From: Brotaphodocola faecis | GTDB taxonomy: Bacteria > Bacillota > Clostridia > Lachnospirales > Lachnospiraceae | Assembly: GCF_040096075.1 (NCBI RefSeq) | Contig: NZ_JBBMFJ010000006.1 | Coordinates: 51,473-115,472, forward strand | Length of the DNA stretch: 64,000 nucleotides | Direction: 5' to 3' | Translations under genes and position numbers: made by a program | Shown: in pieces, positions 50,349-59,469 of the stretch | Layout of the letters: each line of letters starts with the position of its first letter | Position numbering within the stretch: position 1 is the first letter of the stretch | The notes under the pieces: generated by a model | Database searches by the model: none | Told to the model about the DNA's origin: nothing | The model's input: only the letters and a program-made list of their open reading frames with translations

Positions 50349-51709
50349 ACGATGAAAAAGACTTTTTAGGGAAGGAACCCATCGGAAAGCTGCTGCGCTC
50401 CCTGGCAATTCCGACCATTACCGCGCAGCTCATCAATATGCTTTACAACATTGTAGACCGGATTTATATCGGCCATATTCCGGAGTCCGGAGCCCTGGCT
50501 CTGACCGGTGTGGGTGTCTGCATGCCGCTGATTATGATCGTATCGGCGTTTGCGGCTCTGGTGGGAAGCGGCGGAGCGCCGCGGGCTTCCATCCACATGG
50601 GAAAACAGGATTATGACCAGGCAGAGAAAATTCTTGGTAACTGTTTCATGCTGCAGGTCGTGATCTCGGCCATCCTCACAGCGGTATTGTTCCTGTTTAA
50701 CCGGAAGTTTCTTCTGGCATTTGGCGCCAGTGAAAACACGATTGAATATGCAGTCAGCTACATGAATATCTACTCGTTGGGAACCATCTTTGTGGAGCTG
50801 ACACTGGGCATGAACATGTTCATCACGGCTCAGGGATTTGCGAAAACCGGTATGCTTTCCGTGCTGATCGGAGCAGTCTGCAACATCGTTCTGGATCCGG
50901 TTTTCATCTTTGGCATGCACATGGGGGTTCGCGGGGCAGCGCTTGCAACAGTTCTTTCCCAGGCATGTTCCACCATCTGGGTGCTGGCCTTTCTGACCGG
51001 CAAAAAGACCCGCCTGAAAATCCGTCTGCGCAATATGGGACTGACTCCGTCTGTTATTCTGCCGTGCGTGGCACTGGGGGCGGCCACCTTTGTCATGCAG
51101 TCCAGCGAGAGCATTATTTCCATCTGCTTTAACTCTTCCCTGTTAAAATACGGTGGAGATATTGCGGTAGGAGCCATGACGATCTTAACCAGCGCCATGC
51201 AGTTTGCCATGCTGCCGCTGCAGGGACTTGGACAGGGCGCGCAGCCAATCATCAGTTATAACTACGGTGCACGGAATGCAGAGCGTGTAAAAGGCGCGTT
51301 CCAGCTTCTTTTAAAAGTCAGCCTGATCTATTCCACCCTAATCTGGCTGTTTGTACAGGTGATTCCGCAGGCTTTTGCGGGAATGTTTACCTCGGACGCA
51401 GAGCTCCTGGCCTTCACTTCCAGGGCGCTCCGCATTTATATGGCCTGTGTCTTTATGTTTGGCATTCAGATCGCCTGCCAGATGGCATTTACCTCCATCG
51501 GCTTTGCGAAAGAGTCCATTATTGTGGCGGTGACCCGGAAATTTATCCTGCTGCTCCCGCTCATTTATATCCTGCCGCATGTGCTGACTGGCAACCAGAC
51601 CTTTGCGGTTTATACGGCAGAGCCGGTGGCAGATTTTCTGGCGGTGACCTTTACGGCACTGCTGTTTCGGAGACAGTTTAAGAAGGCACTCAGCAGCCTG
51701 GCTTTGTAA
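50345..51709 (+). CDS. MATE family efflux transporter (MarR-linked)
   Basis: A 454-residue twelve-helix exporter, starting LLRSLAIPTITAQLINMLYNIVDRIYIGHI. GSGGAPRASIHMGKQDYDQA and LQGLGQGAQPIISYNYGARN are the matching motifs of the two halves. It differs clearly from the copy at 21732. The ATGA overlap with the MarR gene implies joint expression and ligand-induced efflux. Substrate unknown. The operon ends at the hairpin at 51714. Confidence 0.95.
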   Translation: MNDEKDFLGKEPIGKLLRSLAIPTITAQLINMLYNIVDRIYIGHIPESGALALTGVGVCMPLIMIVSAFAALVGSGGAPRASIHMGKQDYDQAEKILGNCFMLQVVISAILTAVLFLFNRKFLLAFGASENTIEYAVSYMNIYSLGTIFVELTLGMNMFITAQGFAKTGMLSVLIGAVCNIVLDPVFIFGMHMGVRGAALATVLSQACSTIWVLAFLTGKKTRLKIRLRNMGLTPSVILPCVALGAATFVMQSSESIISICFNSSLLKYGGDIAVGAMTILTSAMQFAMLPLQGLGQGAQPIISYNYGARNAERVKGAFQLLLKVSLIYSTLIWLFVQVIPQAFAGMFTSDAELLAFTSRALRIYMACVFMFGIQIACQMAFTSIGFAKESIIVAVTRKFILLLPLIYILPHVLTGNQTFAVYTAEPVADFLAVTFTALLFRRQFKKALSSLAL

Positions 51710-51713
51710 CCTG

Positions 51714-51755
51714 GTGGCATATTTCGCCAAAATTGCGGTGGAATATGCCACTTTT
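51714..51755 (+). terminator. Terminator of the MarR-MATE operon
   Basis: GTGGCATATTTCGCC (51714-51728) pairs with GGTGGAATATGCCAC (51737-51751), with mismatches near the loop, followed by TTTT. Confidence 0.75.
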
Positions 51756-51838
51756 GTAGTTGAGAAAAAAGAGAAATGTTATATTGGATTTCATAGAAAA
51801 AGGGCACAGAGCCAGAGAAAAAGAAAGGCAGTTTTGCT

Positions 51839-52405
51839 ATGGATCTAGGCGAATTCTATGAGAAACATAAGCAGTATTATTACCGGAAATTAAGCAGAAA
51901 CATAAGTGGAATGGGACTTGCGTTTCATGCGGAAGACATCATTCACGATGTTGTGGTGAATATGATAGCAGACGAGAAACAGCGGACAAAGTTTGAAGGC
52001 CTCACGGAGCAGGAGGCAAAGGCGTATTTTGCGTCCTGCCTGCGGCATCGCCTGATCGACGTAGTCCGGCGGGAAAAGCGCCGCAGGGCATATCTGGAAA
52101 TGCAGAAACGATATGAGAAAAGGCTGGAAACAGAGAGCAGCAGCGCAGAAACAATTGTAGTGGAACAGTTGGACTTTGAGAATAACCTGACGGGTACGTT
52201 CGCTCTTCTGAGTACCGAAGAACAGGAACTTTTGCGTCAGGTTTTTGTACAGAAACTGCCCTACCGGGAGATTGCAAAGCGGAGCCGTCTTAGGGAAAGC
52301 GCCATTGCCATGAGGGTGATGAGACTTCGGAGAAAAATCCTGAAAATTTGTCTGGAACGTGGAATTTTATGCGAAAAACCGGAGGGAAATCTATCCTGGA
52401 CATGA
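51839..52405 (+). CDS. Sigma-70 family sigma factor (region 2 and 4 only)
   Basis: A 188-residue protein. Region 2-like residues FHAEDIIHDVVVNMI and YFASCLRHRLIDVVRREKRRRAY are followed by region 4, TFALLSTEEQELLRQVFVQKLPYREIAKRSRLRESAIAMRVMRLRRKI (read in parts). It lacks an adjacent anti-sigma gene. The family includes ECF-like and phage-type factors; its regulon is unknown. AAAGG before the ATG is a moderate ribosome site. Confidence 0.82.
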   Translation: MDLGEFYEKHKQYYYRKLSRNISGMGLAFHAEDIIHDVVVNMIADEKQRTKFEGLTEQEAKAYFASCLRHRLIDVVRREKRRRAYLEMQKRYEKRLETESSSAETIVVEQLDFENNLTGTFALLSTEEQELLRQVFVQKLPYREIAKRSRLRESAIAMRVMRLRRKILKICLERGILCEKPEGNLSWT

Positions 52406-52481
52406 GAATTCTGAGCGTAAAAAGAACCTGCTAATGGCTGTTCTCTGAAAAAAATTCAGCAGAAAAAATAAAATTTGGGTC

Positions 52482-52510
52482 TTGCCAACCGAAAAAACAT
52501 GTGTTATTAT
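52482..52510 (+). promoter_or_regulatory. Promoter of the aspS-gatCAB operon
   Basis: TTGCCA (52482-52487), 17-bp spacer, TATTAT (52505-52510), upstream of the T-box leader. Confidence 0.7.
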
Positions 52511-52549
52511 GATGACAATTTTCAGAGAGATATCTCTGAATCTTAACCA

Positions 52550-52872
52550 TAGAAAGGCAGTGAAGGAGACTCTTGCCAGCAGGACTTCGACAGGAAGAGG
52601 GCGTCACCGACTGAGAGCGCCGTCAGGTTGGACTCTGGCTCACAGGGAACACTCCGGAGCCGGTATTTCGAAACACACAGGCTTAAGAATCGGCTGAGTG
52701 CGTAGGGGTATCCGTCAGGCACACGTTACGTGTCTTAAAAGAGTGGAGCCGCTTTTGCTCAAAGGGGAGCAGGAGGCAGGTCTCAATGCGGGTGGTACCG
52801 CGGAACATAACAAGAGTAGAGTGTCCCGTCCCGGAATATGTAACCGTATTCCGTGGACGGGATTTTTGTTTT
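52550..52872 (+). ncRNA. T-box leader (tRNA-sensing; Asn, possibly also Glu)
   Basis: The 420-nt gap before aspS holds a T-box: the conserved AATGCGGGTGGTACCGCGG (52785-52803), a Stem I region (about 52560-52660) and a terminator (CCCGTCC/CGGAATA with TATTCCG/GGACGGG, about 52825-52861, then TTTTT). In Stem I, GGAG and CTCC close a loop whose 3' side ends GGGAACA (52645-52651). It contains AAC (Asn) overlapping GAA (Glu). AAC is in the usual specifier position. Uncharged tRNA would favour the antiterminator and operon expression. Confidence 0.92.
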
Positions 52873-52930
52873 TATTCCCGAAAGACCCCGGAATATGAAA
52901 AACTTCACATTCAGGTAAGGAGAGAGCAGC

Positions 52931-54262
52931 ATGGAATTTTTAACAGGTGTCAAGGAGAAGGAAACAGTCAGTGTCAGCGAGATTTTAAGCGGGGATTATG
53001 TGGGAAAGACCGTCAAAATGAACGGCGTAGTCCATAACATCCGTGATATGGGCGAGTTTGCGTTTGTGATCCTCAGAAAAGCAGAGGGCCTGGTGCAGTG
53101 TGTATATGAAGATGGCAAAACCGACTTCGATTTAAAGGAGTTGAAGGAAGAATCCGCAGTGGAAGTCACCGGTGTGGTAGCGCTGGAAGAGCGTGCGCCG
53201 CAGGGCTTTGAACTCCGTCTTACCGGCATCCAGGTGCTGTCTCAGCCGGCGGAGACCATGCCGATCGCCATCAACAAATGGAAGATGAACACCTCCCTGG
53301 AGACAAGACTGAGCCTGCGCCCGGTATCCTTAAGAAACGTCCGGGAACGTGCGAAATTCAAAATTCAGGAGGGAATCGTAAGAGGATTCCGTGAGTTTTT
53401 ATCCTCCCAGGGATTCACCGAGGTTCATACGCCGAAGATTGTATCCCGCGGCGCAGAGGGCGGCGCGAACGTCTTCAAATTAAACTATTTCAACAAAAAA
53501 GCAGAGCTGGGACAGAGCCCGCAGTTCTACAAACAGATGATGGTAGGCGTATTTGACCGGGTATTCGAGGTGGCTCCGGTGTTCCGTGCCGAGAAGCACA
53601 ACACCACTCGTCACTTAAATGAATACATTGGCCTGGACTTCGAGATGGGCTACATCGACAGCTTTGAGGATGTCATGGCCATGGAGACCGGCTTCTTAAA
53701 ATATACCATGGAGCTGTTAAAGAAGGATTACAAAAAGGAACTGTCCATGCTGGGCATCGACCTTCCGTCTATCAGCCAGATCCCGCAGGTACGCTTCGAT
53801 GAAGCCAAGCAGCTGGTATCCGAAAAGTACAACCGCAAGATTCGCAACCCATTCGATCTGGAGCCGGAGGAGGAAGTACTGATTGGCCGTTATTTCAAGG
53901 AAGAGTACGACAGCGACTTCGTATTTGTCACTCATTATCCGTCCAAGAAGAGACCGTTTTACGCCATGGATGATCCGGCAGATGCCCGCTTTACCTTAAG
54001 CTTTGACCTGCTTTACAAGGGTCTGGAGATCACCACCGGAGGCCAGCGTATCCACGATTATCAGATGATCCTGGAGAAGATGGCAAAGCGTGGAATGGAT
54101 CCGGAGGACATCAAGGATTACCTGATGATCTTCAAATATGGCATGCCGCCGCACGGTGGCCTGGGCATTGGCCTGGAGCGTCTGACCATGCGCCTCTTAG
54201 ATGAGCAGAACGTCCGCGAGACTTCCCTGTTCCCGCGTGATGTGACCAGACTGGAACCGTAA
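52931..54262 (+). CDS. aspS: Aspartyl-tRNA synthetase, non-discriminating (archaeal/AspRS2 type)
   Basis: A 443-residue class II synthetase: an OB-fold anticodon domain (1-105) and the catalytic core with motif 2 FRAEKHNTTRHLNEY and motif 3 GLGIGLERLTMRLL. The short length without the bacterial GAD insertion identifies the archaeal-type AspRS. With gatCAB directly behind, it most likely charges tRNA-Asn with Asp for amidation to Asn-tRNA. A discriminating AsnRS is less likely given this context. AAGGAG precedes the ATG. Confidence 0.92.
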   Translation: MEFLTGVKEKETVSVSEILSGDYVGKTVKMNGVVHNIRDMGEFAFVILRKAEGLVQCVYEDGKTDFDLKELKEESAVEVTGVVALEERAPQGFELRLTGIQVLSQPAETMPIAINKWKMNTSLETRLSLRPVSLRNVRERAKFKIQEGIVRGFREFLSSQGFTEVHTPKIVSRGAEGGANVFKLNYFNKKAELGQSPQFYKQMMVGVFDRVFEVAPVFRAEKHNTTRHLNEYIGLDFEMGYIDSFEDVMAMETGFLKYTMELLKKDYKKELSMLGIDLPSISQIPQVRFDEAKQLVSEKYNRKIRNPFDLEPEEEVLIGRYFKEEYDSDFVFVTHYPSKKRPFYAMDDPADARFTLSFDLLYKGLEITTGGQRIHDYQMILEKMAKRGMDPEDIKDYLMIFKYGMPPHGGLGIGLERLTMRLLDEQNVRETSLFPRDVTRLEP

Positions 54263-54373
54263 GGAAAATGAAAATATGCCTGTTTGAAGGCGGCAGGGCC
54301 GGTTGACACGTGCAGCACAGCAGCATGGCCCGCCGCCGGGGCAGTGAAAAAGAACACGGAAAGGAAAGAAATC

Positions 54374-54667
54374 ATGGCAAATATCATCAGTGATGAGACC
54401 ATCGAATATGTAGGAATTCTGGCAAAGCTGGAACTCTCAGACGAGGAAAAAGAGGCGGCCAAGAAGGATATGGGCCGGATGCTTGATTACATTGACAAGT
54501 TAAATGAACTGGATACCAGCGGGGTAGAGCCCATGTCCCATGTATTCCCGATGACCAACGTATTCCGGGAAGATATGGTGACCAATGGAGATGAGCGGGA
54601 CAAGATCCTACTGAACGCGCCAGAGCAGAAGGATGGAGCCTTTAAGGTTCCGAAGACTGTGGAATAA
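54374..54667 (+). CDS. gatC: Asp-tRNA(Asn)/Glu-tRNA(Gln) amidotransferase subunit C
   Basis: A 97-residue GatC: ISDETIEYVGILAKLELSDEEKEAAKKDM and the later VEPMSHVFPMTNVFREDMV are family hallmarks. It links GatA to GatB. The ATG at 54374 has AAGGAAAG upstream and matches usual length; the frame runs open about 30 codons further 5'. It follows aspS by 112 bases without a terminator. Confidence 0.95.
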   Translation: MANIISDETIEYVGILAKLELSDEEKEAAKKDMGRMLDYIDKLNELDTSGVEPMSHVFPMTNVFREDMVTNGDERDKILLNAPEQKDGAFKVPKTVE

Positions 54668-54753
54668 GCGGATAGAAAACGAAAAACTGTGGAGAATCCG
54701 GATGGATTTAGAAAAAGCTGTGGAAAACAGCAGACATGAATGGAGGAAACAAC

Positions 54754-56235
54754 GTGAGTATCCTGGATTTAACAGCGGTAGCGCTTGGAAAAAAGATCAA
54801 AGCAGGCGAGATCACGGCGGTGGAAGCCACCAGGGCAGCGCTGGCCCAGATCAAAGCTCTGGAGCCGATTTTAAACTGCTACGTGACCGTAGATGAAGAG
54901 GGCGCACTGAAGCGTGCCGAAGAAGTACAGAAACAGATTGAAGATGGAATCCTGACAGGCCCTCTGGCTGGTGTTCCGGTAGCCATCAAAGATAATATGT
55001 GCACCGAGGGACTGTTAACCACCTGCAGTTCCAAGATCCTTTATAACTTTAAGCCAACCTATACGGCAGAGGCTGTCAAGAACCTGGAAGCAGCAGGCGC
55101 CATCATCCTGGGCAAGACCAATATGGACGAGTTCGCCATGGGAAGCACCACCGAGACTTCTGCATACGGCGAGACCAAAAACCCTTGGAACACCGAGCAT
55201 GTGCCGGGCGGTTCCTCCGGCGGTTCCTGCGCGGCAGTAGCAGCCAATGAGTGCTTCTTCGCTCTGGGTTCCGATACCGGCGGTTCCATCCGCCAGCCAA
55301 GTTCCTTCTGCGGCGTCACAGGTATTAAGCCGACCTACGGAACCGTTTCCCGTTACGGCCTGATTGCCTACGGTTCTTCCCTGGACCAGATCGGACCGGT
55401 GGCGAAGGATGTAACCGACTGTGCCACCATTCTGGAAACCATTGCTTCCTATGATAAAAAGGACAGCACCTCCATCCAGCGTGAGGACTGTGATTTTACC
55501 TCTGCCCTGGTGGATGATGTGAAGGGCATGCACATCGGCATTCCGCGCGATTACTTTGGTGAGGGCCTGGATCCGGAAGTAAAGGATGCCATCTTAAAGG
55601 CAGCCAAAGTTCTGGAAGAGAAGGGCGCCATTGTGGAGGAGTTTGATTTAAGCCTGGTAGAATATGCAATTCCGGCTTACTACGTTATTGCTTCCGCAGA
55701 GGCCAGCTCCAACTTATCCCGTTTCGACGGTGTGAAATACGGATACCGGACGAAAGAATATGAAGGCCTTCACAACATGTACAAAAAGAGCCGTTCCGAG
55801 GGCTTCGGCCCGGAGGTAAAGCGCCGCATCATGCTGGGCTCCTTCGTCCTCAGCAGCGGTTATTACGATGCTTACTATTTAAAGGCACTTCGCACCAAAG
55901 CGCTCATCAAGAAAGCCTTTGATCAGGCCTTTGAAAAATACGATGTCATTCTTGGACCGGCAGCTCCGACCACTGCGCCGAAGCTTGGCGAGTCCTTAAG
56001 CGATCCGCTTCAGATGTATCTGGGCGATATTTATACCATTTCCGTAAACCTGGCAGGACTTCCGGGTATGACCGTTCCCTGTGGGAAAGACTTTAAGGGC
56101 CTTCCCATTGGCCTGCAGCTGATCGGAGACTGCTTCAAGGAGAAAAATATCATCCGCGCAGGCTACGCTTACGAGTGCAGCAGAACTTACGAAGAGCCGG
56201 AACTGGCAAAACGGGCAGAAAAGGAGGCACAGTAA
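54754..56235 (+). CDS. gatA: Asp-tRNA(Asn)/Glu-tRNA(Gln) amidotransferase subunit A
   Basis: A 493-residue amidase that releases ammonia from glutamine. The Ser-cisSer-Lys triad is visible: Lys in GVPVAIKDNM, cis-Ser in GGSSGGSCAA and nucleophile Ser in GSDTGGSIRQPSSFCG. The ammonia passes by tunnel to GatB. The GTG at 54754 is seven bases from GGAGG; an ATG at 54736 lies upstream of that site and is not used. Two bases separate it from gatB. Confidence 0.97.
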   Translation: MSILDLTAVALGKKIKAGEITAVEATRAALAQIKALEPILNCYVTVDEEGALKRAEEVQKQIEDGILTGPLAGVPVAIKDNMCTEGLLTTCSSKILYNFKPTYTAEAVKNLEAAGAIILGKTNMDEFAMGSTTETSAYGETKNPWNTEHVPGGSSGGSCAAVAANECFFALGSDTGGSIRQPSSFCGVTGIKPTYGTVSRYGLIAYGSSLDQIGPVAKDVTDCATILETIASYDKKDSTSIQREDCDFTSALVDDVKGMHIGIPRDYFGEGLDPEVKDAILKAAKVLEEKGAIVEEFDLSLVEYAIPAYYVIASAEASSNLSRFDGVKYGYRTKEYEGLHNMYKKSRSEGFGPEVKRRIMLGSFVLSSGYYDAYYLKALRTKALIKKAFDQAFEKYDVILGPAAPTTAPKLGESLSDPLQMYLGDIYTISVNLAGLPGMTVPCGKDFKGLPIGLQLIGDCFKEKNIIRAGYAYECSRTYEEPELAKRAEKEAQ

Positions 56236-56236
56236 C

Positions 56237-57673
56237 ATGAGCAAACAGTATGAGACCGTCATTGGTCTGGAGGTTCACGTAGAACTGGCCACCAAAACCA
56301 AAATTTTCTGCGGATGTTCCACCGAATTTGGTGGAGCACCGAATACCCACACCTGCCCGGTCTGCACCGGTATGCCGGGTTCCCTCCCGGTCCTGAACAA
56401 ACAGGTGGTAGAATATGCGCTGGCCGTAGGCCTTGCCACCAACTGTGGCATCAACCAGTACTGCAAATTTGACCGGAAGAACTACTTCTACCCGGATAAC
56501 CCGCAGAACTACCAGATCTCCCAGTTATATCTGCCGATCTGCCATGACGGCTGGGTGGAGATTGACACCGCCGCAGGCAAAAAGAAGATTGGCATCCATG
56601 AGATCCATATGGAGGAGGATGCCGGAAAGTTAGTCCATGACGAGTGGGAGGACTGCTCTTTAGTAGACTACAACCGAAGCGGTGTGCCGTTAATCGAGAT
56701 CGTATCCGAGCCGGATATGCGCAGTGCCGATGAGGTCATTGCCTATCTGGAGAAGCTCCGCCTGATTATCCAGTATCTGGGCGCGTCTGACTGCAAGCTG
56801 CAGGAGGGCTCCATGCGTGCTGATGTCAACCTGTCCGTCCGCGAGGTGGGTGCGCCGGAGTTCGGCACCAGAACGGAGATGAAGAACTTAAACTCCTTTA
56901 AGGCCATTGCCCGTGCCATTGAGGGCGAGCGTACCCGCCAGATCGAGCTGATTGAGGATGGCAAGAAGGTCATTCAGGAAACCCGCCGCTGGGACGACAA
57001 CAAGGAATCCTCCCATGCCATGCGTTCCAAGGAAGACGCGCAGGATTACCGCTACTTCCCGGATCCGGACCTGGTTCCGGTATGGATCCCGGACGAGTGG
57101 ATTGAGCGGGTGAAGGCAGCACAGCCGGAGCTTCGCACCGAGAAGCTGGCACGCTATGAGAGCGAGTACGAACTGCCACAGTACGATGCGGAAATCCTGA
57201 CCGGTTCCAAGCATCTGGCCGATGTATTTGAGCAGACGGTAGCACTCTGCGGCAAGCCGAAGGAGGTTTCCAACTGGCTCATGACCGAGGCCATGCGTTT
57301 GTTAAAAGAGCAGGAACAGGAGCCGGAAGACATGAAGTTTTCCCCGGAGAATCTGGCAAAGCTCATCAGCCTGGTGGAGAAGAACGTCATCAACCGTACG
57401 GTGGCGAAGGATGTATTTGAGGCTGTCTTTAAGGAAGATGTGGATCCGGAACGTTACGTTGAGGAACACGGCTTAAAGGTTGTCAATGATACGGACGCGC
57501 TGTCAAAGACCATTGAAGATCTGCTGGAGAAGAACCCGCAGTCCGTTGCAGACTTCAAGGCAGGAAAAGAGAAAGCCATGGGCTTCATCGTGGGCCAGAC
57601 CATGCGGGCCATGAAGGGCAAGGCAGACCCGGCTGTGGTAAACCAGCTGGTAAGAGAACTCATGTCCCGGTAA
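56237..57673 (+). CDS. gatB: Asp-tRNA(Asn)/Glu-tRNA(Gln) amidotransferase subunit B
   Basis: A 478-residue subunit that binds mischarged tRNA and performs phosphorylation and amidation. It opens YETVIGLEVHVELATKTKIFC, with zinc-site cysteines in FCGCSTEFG and HTCPVCTGMPG, the RKNYFYPDNPQNYQISQ and HMEEDAGKL signatures, and the C-terminal YqeY-like tail (DFKAGKEKAMGFIVGQTM). Complete length. Last gene of the T-box operon. Confidence 0.97.
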   Translation: MSKQYETVIGLEVHVELATKTKIFCGCSTEFGGAPNTHTCPVCTGMPGSLPVLNKQVVEYALAVGLATNCGINQYCKFDRKNYFYPDNPQNYQISQLYLPICHDGWVEIDTAAGKKKIGIHEIHMEEDAGKLVHDEWEDCSLVDYNRSGVPLIEIVSEPDMRSADEVIAYLEKLRLIIQYLGASDCKLQEGSMRADVNLSVREVGAPEFGTRTEMKNLNSFKAIARAIEGERTRQIELIEDGKKVIQETRRWDDNKESSHAMRSKEDAQDYRYFPDPDLVPVWIPDEWIERVKAAQPELRTEKLARYESEYELPQYDAEILTGSKHLADVFEQTVALCGKPKEVSNWLMTEAMRLLKEQEQEPEDMKFSPENLAKLISLVEKNVINRTVAKDVFEAVFKEDVDPERYVEEHGLKVVNDTDALSKTIEDLLEKNPQSVADFKAGKEKAMGFIVGQTMRAMKGKADPAVVNQLVRELMSR

Positions 57674-57868
57674 AAAAGACAGTTTTCACTCAGATGTCTT
57701 TGCAGGGAAACCAGAGACAGAAATAGAATATATATTCTATTAAATTTGTGAAAAATGCGATTGTAATACCGATATATATCGTGTAGAATGGAATGCAAAC
57801 CGAGAATCCCGGGTGTCAGCGCCTGGGTGAAGAAAGGGAGTACACAGCTGATGAGGAGGAAAAAGAAG

Positions 57869-59185
57869 ATGCAGCCATATGCAGAGATGAGCACAGAGGA
57901 ACTGCAGGAGCTCAGAAAGCAGCTTTCTGCCAAGTACAAAGAGTTTCAGGGAAAGGATTTAAGACTGGACATGTCCAGAGGTAAGCCAAGTGTAGAGCAG
58001 CTGGATCTTTCCATGGGAATGATGGATGTATTAAGCAGCAGCGATGACTTAACCTGTGAAGACGGAACCGACTGCCGTAACTATGGTGGACTGACCGGAA
58101 TCAGGGAAGCCAAAGAGCTGATCGGAGACATGATGGAGGTAGCTCCGGATTACATCATCATTTACGGCAATTCCAGCCTGAATGTTATGTTCGATACCGT
58201 ATCCCGCTCCATGACTCACGGCGTAATGGGATGTACTCCGTGGTGCAAATTAGATAAAGTGAAGTTCCTTTGCCCGGTACCGGGTTATGACCGTCATTTT
58301 GCCATTACCCAGTATTTCGGCATTGAGATGATCAATGTTCCGATGACTCCGGATGGCCCGGACATGGATATGGTGGAAAGACTTGTGGCAGAGGATGACA
58401 GCATTAAGGGTATCTGGTGTGTGCCGAAGTATTCCAATCCGACAGGAACCAGCTATTCCGATGAGACCGTCCGCCGTTTTGCAAGACTGAAACCGGCCGC
58501 TCCGGATTTCCGTATCTACTGGGATAATGCTTATGGCGTACATCATTTATACGATCACGATCAGGACCACCTGATCGAGATCCTGGCAGAGTGTAAGCGT
58601 GCCGGCAACCCGGATATGGTTTACAAATTCGCTTCCACCTCAAAAATCAGTTTCCCGGGTTCCGGTATTGCAGCCATCGCAACCTCCCGCAACAACCTGG
58701 AGGATATTGAGAAGCAGTTGAAATTCCAGACCATCAGCCATGATAAGGTAAACCAGCTGCGTCATGTCCGTTACTTTGGTGATATCCATGGCATGGTAGA
58801 GCATATGCGCAAGCATGCGGATATCCTGCGTCCGAAGTTTGAGGCAGTCATTGATACCCTGGAGCGTGAGCTTGGCGGTCTTGGTATCGGAACCTGGACC
58901 AAGCCAAAGGGAGGCTACTTTATCGCCTTCGATTCCCTGGATGGCTGTGCAAAGGCTATCGTAGCGCGCTGTAAGAAAGCCGGTCTGGTTATGACCGGTG
59001 CCGGAGCAACCTATCCATATGGAAAGGATCCTCATGATACCAATATCCGTATTGCACCGTCCTATCCGCCGCTGAGTGATCTGATCCTGGCAATGGATCT
59101 GTTCGCACTGTGTACGAAGATCGTAAGCATTGATAAGATCCTGAAAGACCGGGCAGAGGCACAGGAAGCACCGGAGCAGGCATAA
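57869..59185 (+). CDS. PLP-dependent aminotransferase (aspartate aminotransferase subgroup Ic-like)
   Basis: A 438-residue fold-type I aminotransferase. SRGKPSVEQLDLSMGMMDVL, YGNSSLNVMFDTVSRSM, CVPKYSNPTGTSYSDE and the Schiff-base lysine in KFASTSKISFPGSG place it in the PF12897 group, whose studied members act as aspartate aminotransferases. GAGGAGGA lies eight bases before ATG 57869; ATG 57851 precedes that site. Aspartate supply would fit the neighbouring Asn-tRNA route, but the 195-bp gap suggests its own promoter. Confidence 0.9.
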   Translation: MQPYAEMSTEELQELRKQLSAKYKEFQGKDLRLDMSRGKPSVEQLDLSMGMMDVLSSSDDLTCEDGTDCRNYGGLTGIREAKELIGDMMEVAPDYIIIYGNSSLNVMFDTVSRSMTHGVMGCTPWCKLDKVKFLCPVPGYDRHFAITQYFGIEMINVPMTPDGPDMDMVERLVAEDDSIKGIWCVPKYSNPTGTSYSDETVRRFARLKPAAPDFRIYWDNAYGVHHLYDHDQDHLIEILAECKRAGNPDMVYKFASTSKISFPGSGIAAIATSRNNLEDIEKQLKFQTISHDKVNQLRHVRYFGDIHGMVEHMRKHADILRPKFEAVIDTLERELGGLGIGTWTKPKGGYFIAFDSLDGCAKAIVARCKKAGLVMTGAGATYPYGKDPHDTNIRIAPSYPPLSDLILAMDLFALCTKIVSIDKILKDRAEAQEAPEQA

Positions 59186-59212
59186 CGTGTTCTAAAAAAC
59201 AAAATAGAAAAG

Positions 59213-59260
59213 AAAAAATCCATGTTGTTTGCGTGTGAACGTAAGCAACATGGATTTTTT
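59213..59260 (+). terminator. Terminator of the aminotransferase gene
   Basis: AAAAATCCATGTTG (59214-59227) pairs with CAACATGGATTTTT (59246-59259), extended by TTGCGT/ACGTAA inside, with a T run after. Confidence 0.9.
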
Positions 59261-59410
59261 CTTTTGGGAATACAGAACTCTGTTGCGCAAACGGATTGTC
59301 ATTCACAGAAGGATTCGATTATAAACCAATGACAGATGATTATAAGGTGTTTGTAAAAGAAAAATCAAAAAAGAAACGTCAGGTTATTAGTGCTTAACAG
59401 AGAGATTTGA

Positions 59411-59463
59411 AAATGGGCTGCCACAAAATCATCCATACGAGATGATTTTGTGGCAGCCCATTT
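59411..59463. repeat. Perfect 23-bp hairpin repeat
   Basis: AAATGGGCTGCCACAAAATC plus ATC (59411-59433) pairs perfectly with 59441-59463 around CATACGA. Its GGGCTG(C/T)C(G)CACAA start resembles the hairpin at 33432. On the minus strand it lies just after the DUF169 remnant and could end that transcript. The 150 bp upstream (59261-59410) hold only a 22-codon frame without a ribosome site. Confidence 0.8.
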
Positions 59464-59469
59464 GATTTC

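Noticed and set aside
57675..57703. AAAGACA/TGTCTTT hairpin after gatB as terminator
   Set aside because: Seven-base stem without a T run on the plus strand; too weak to call.
59327..59395. 22-codon frame ending KEKSKKKRQVISA
   Set aside because: No ribosome site or recognisable family; could be a tail of a lost gene, but support is too thin to annotate.
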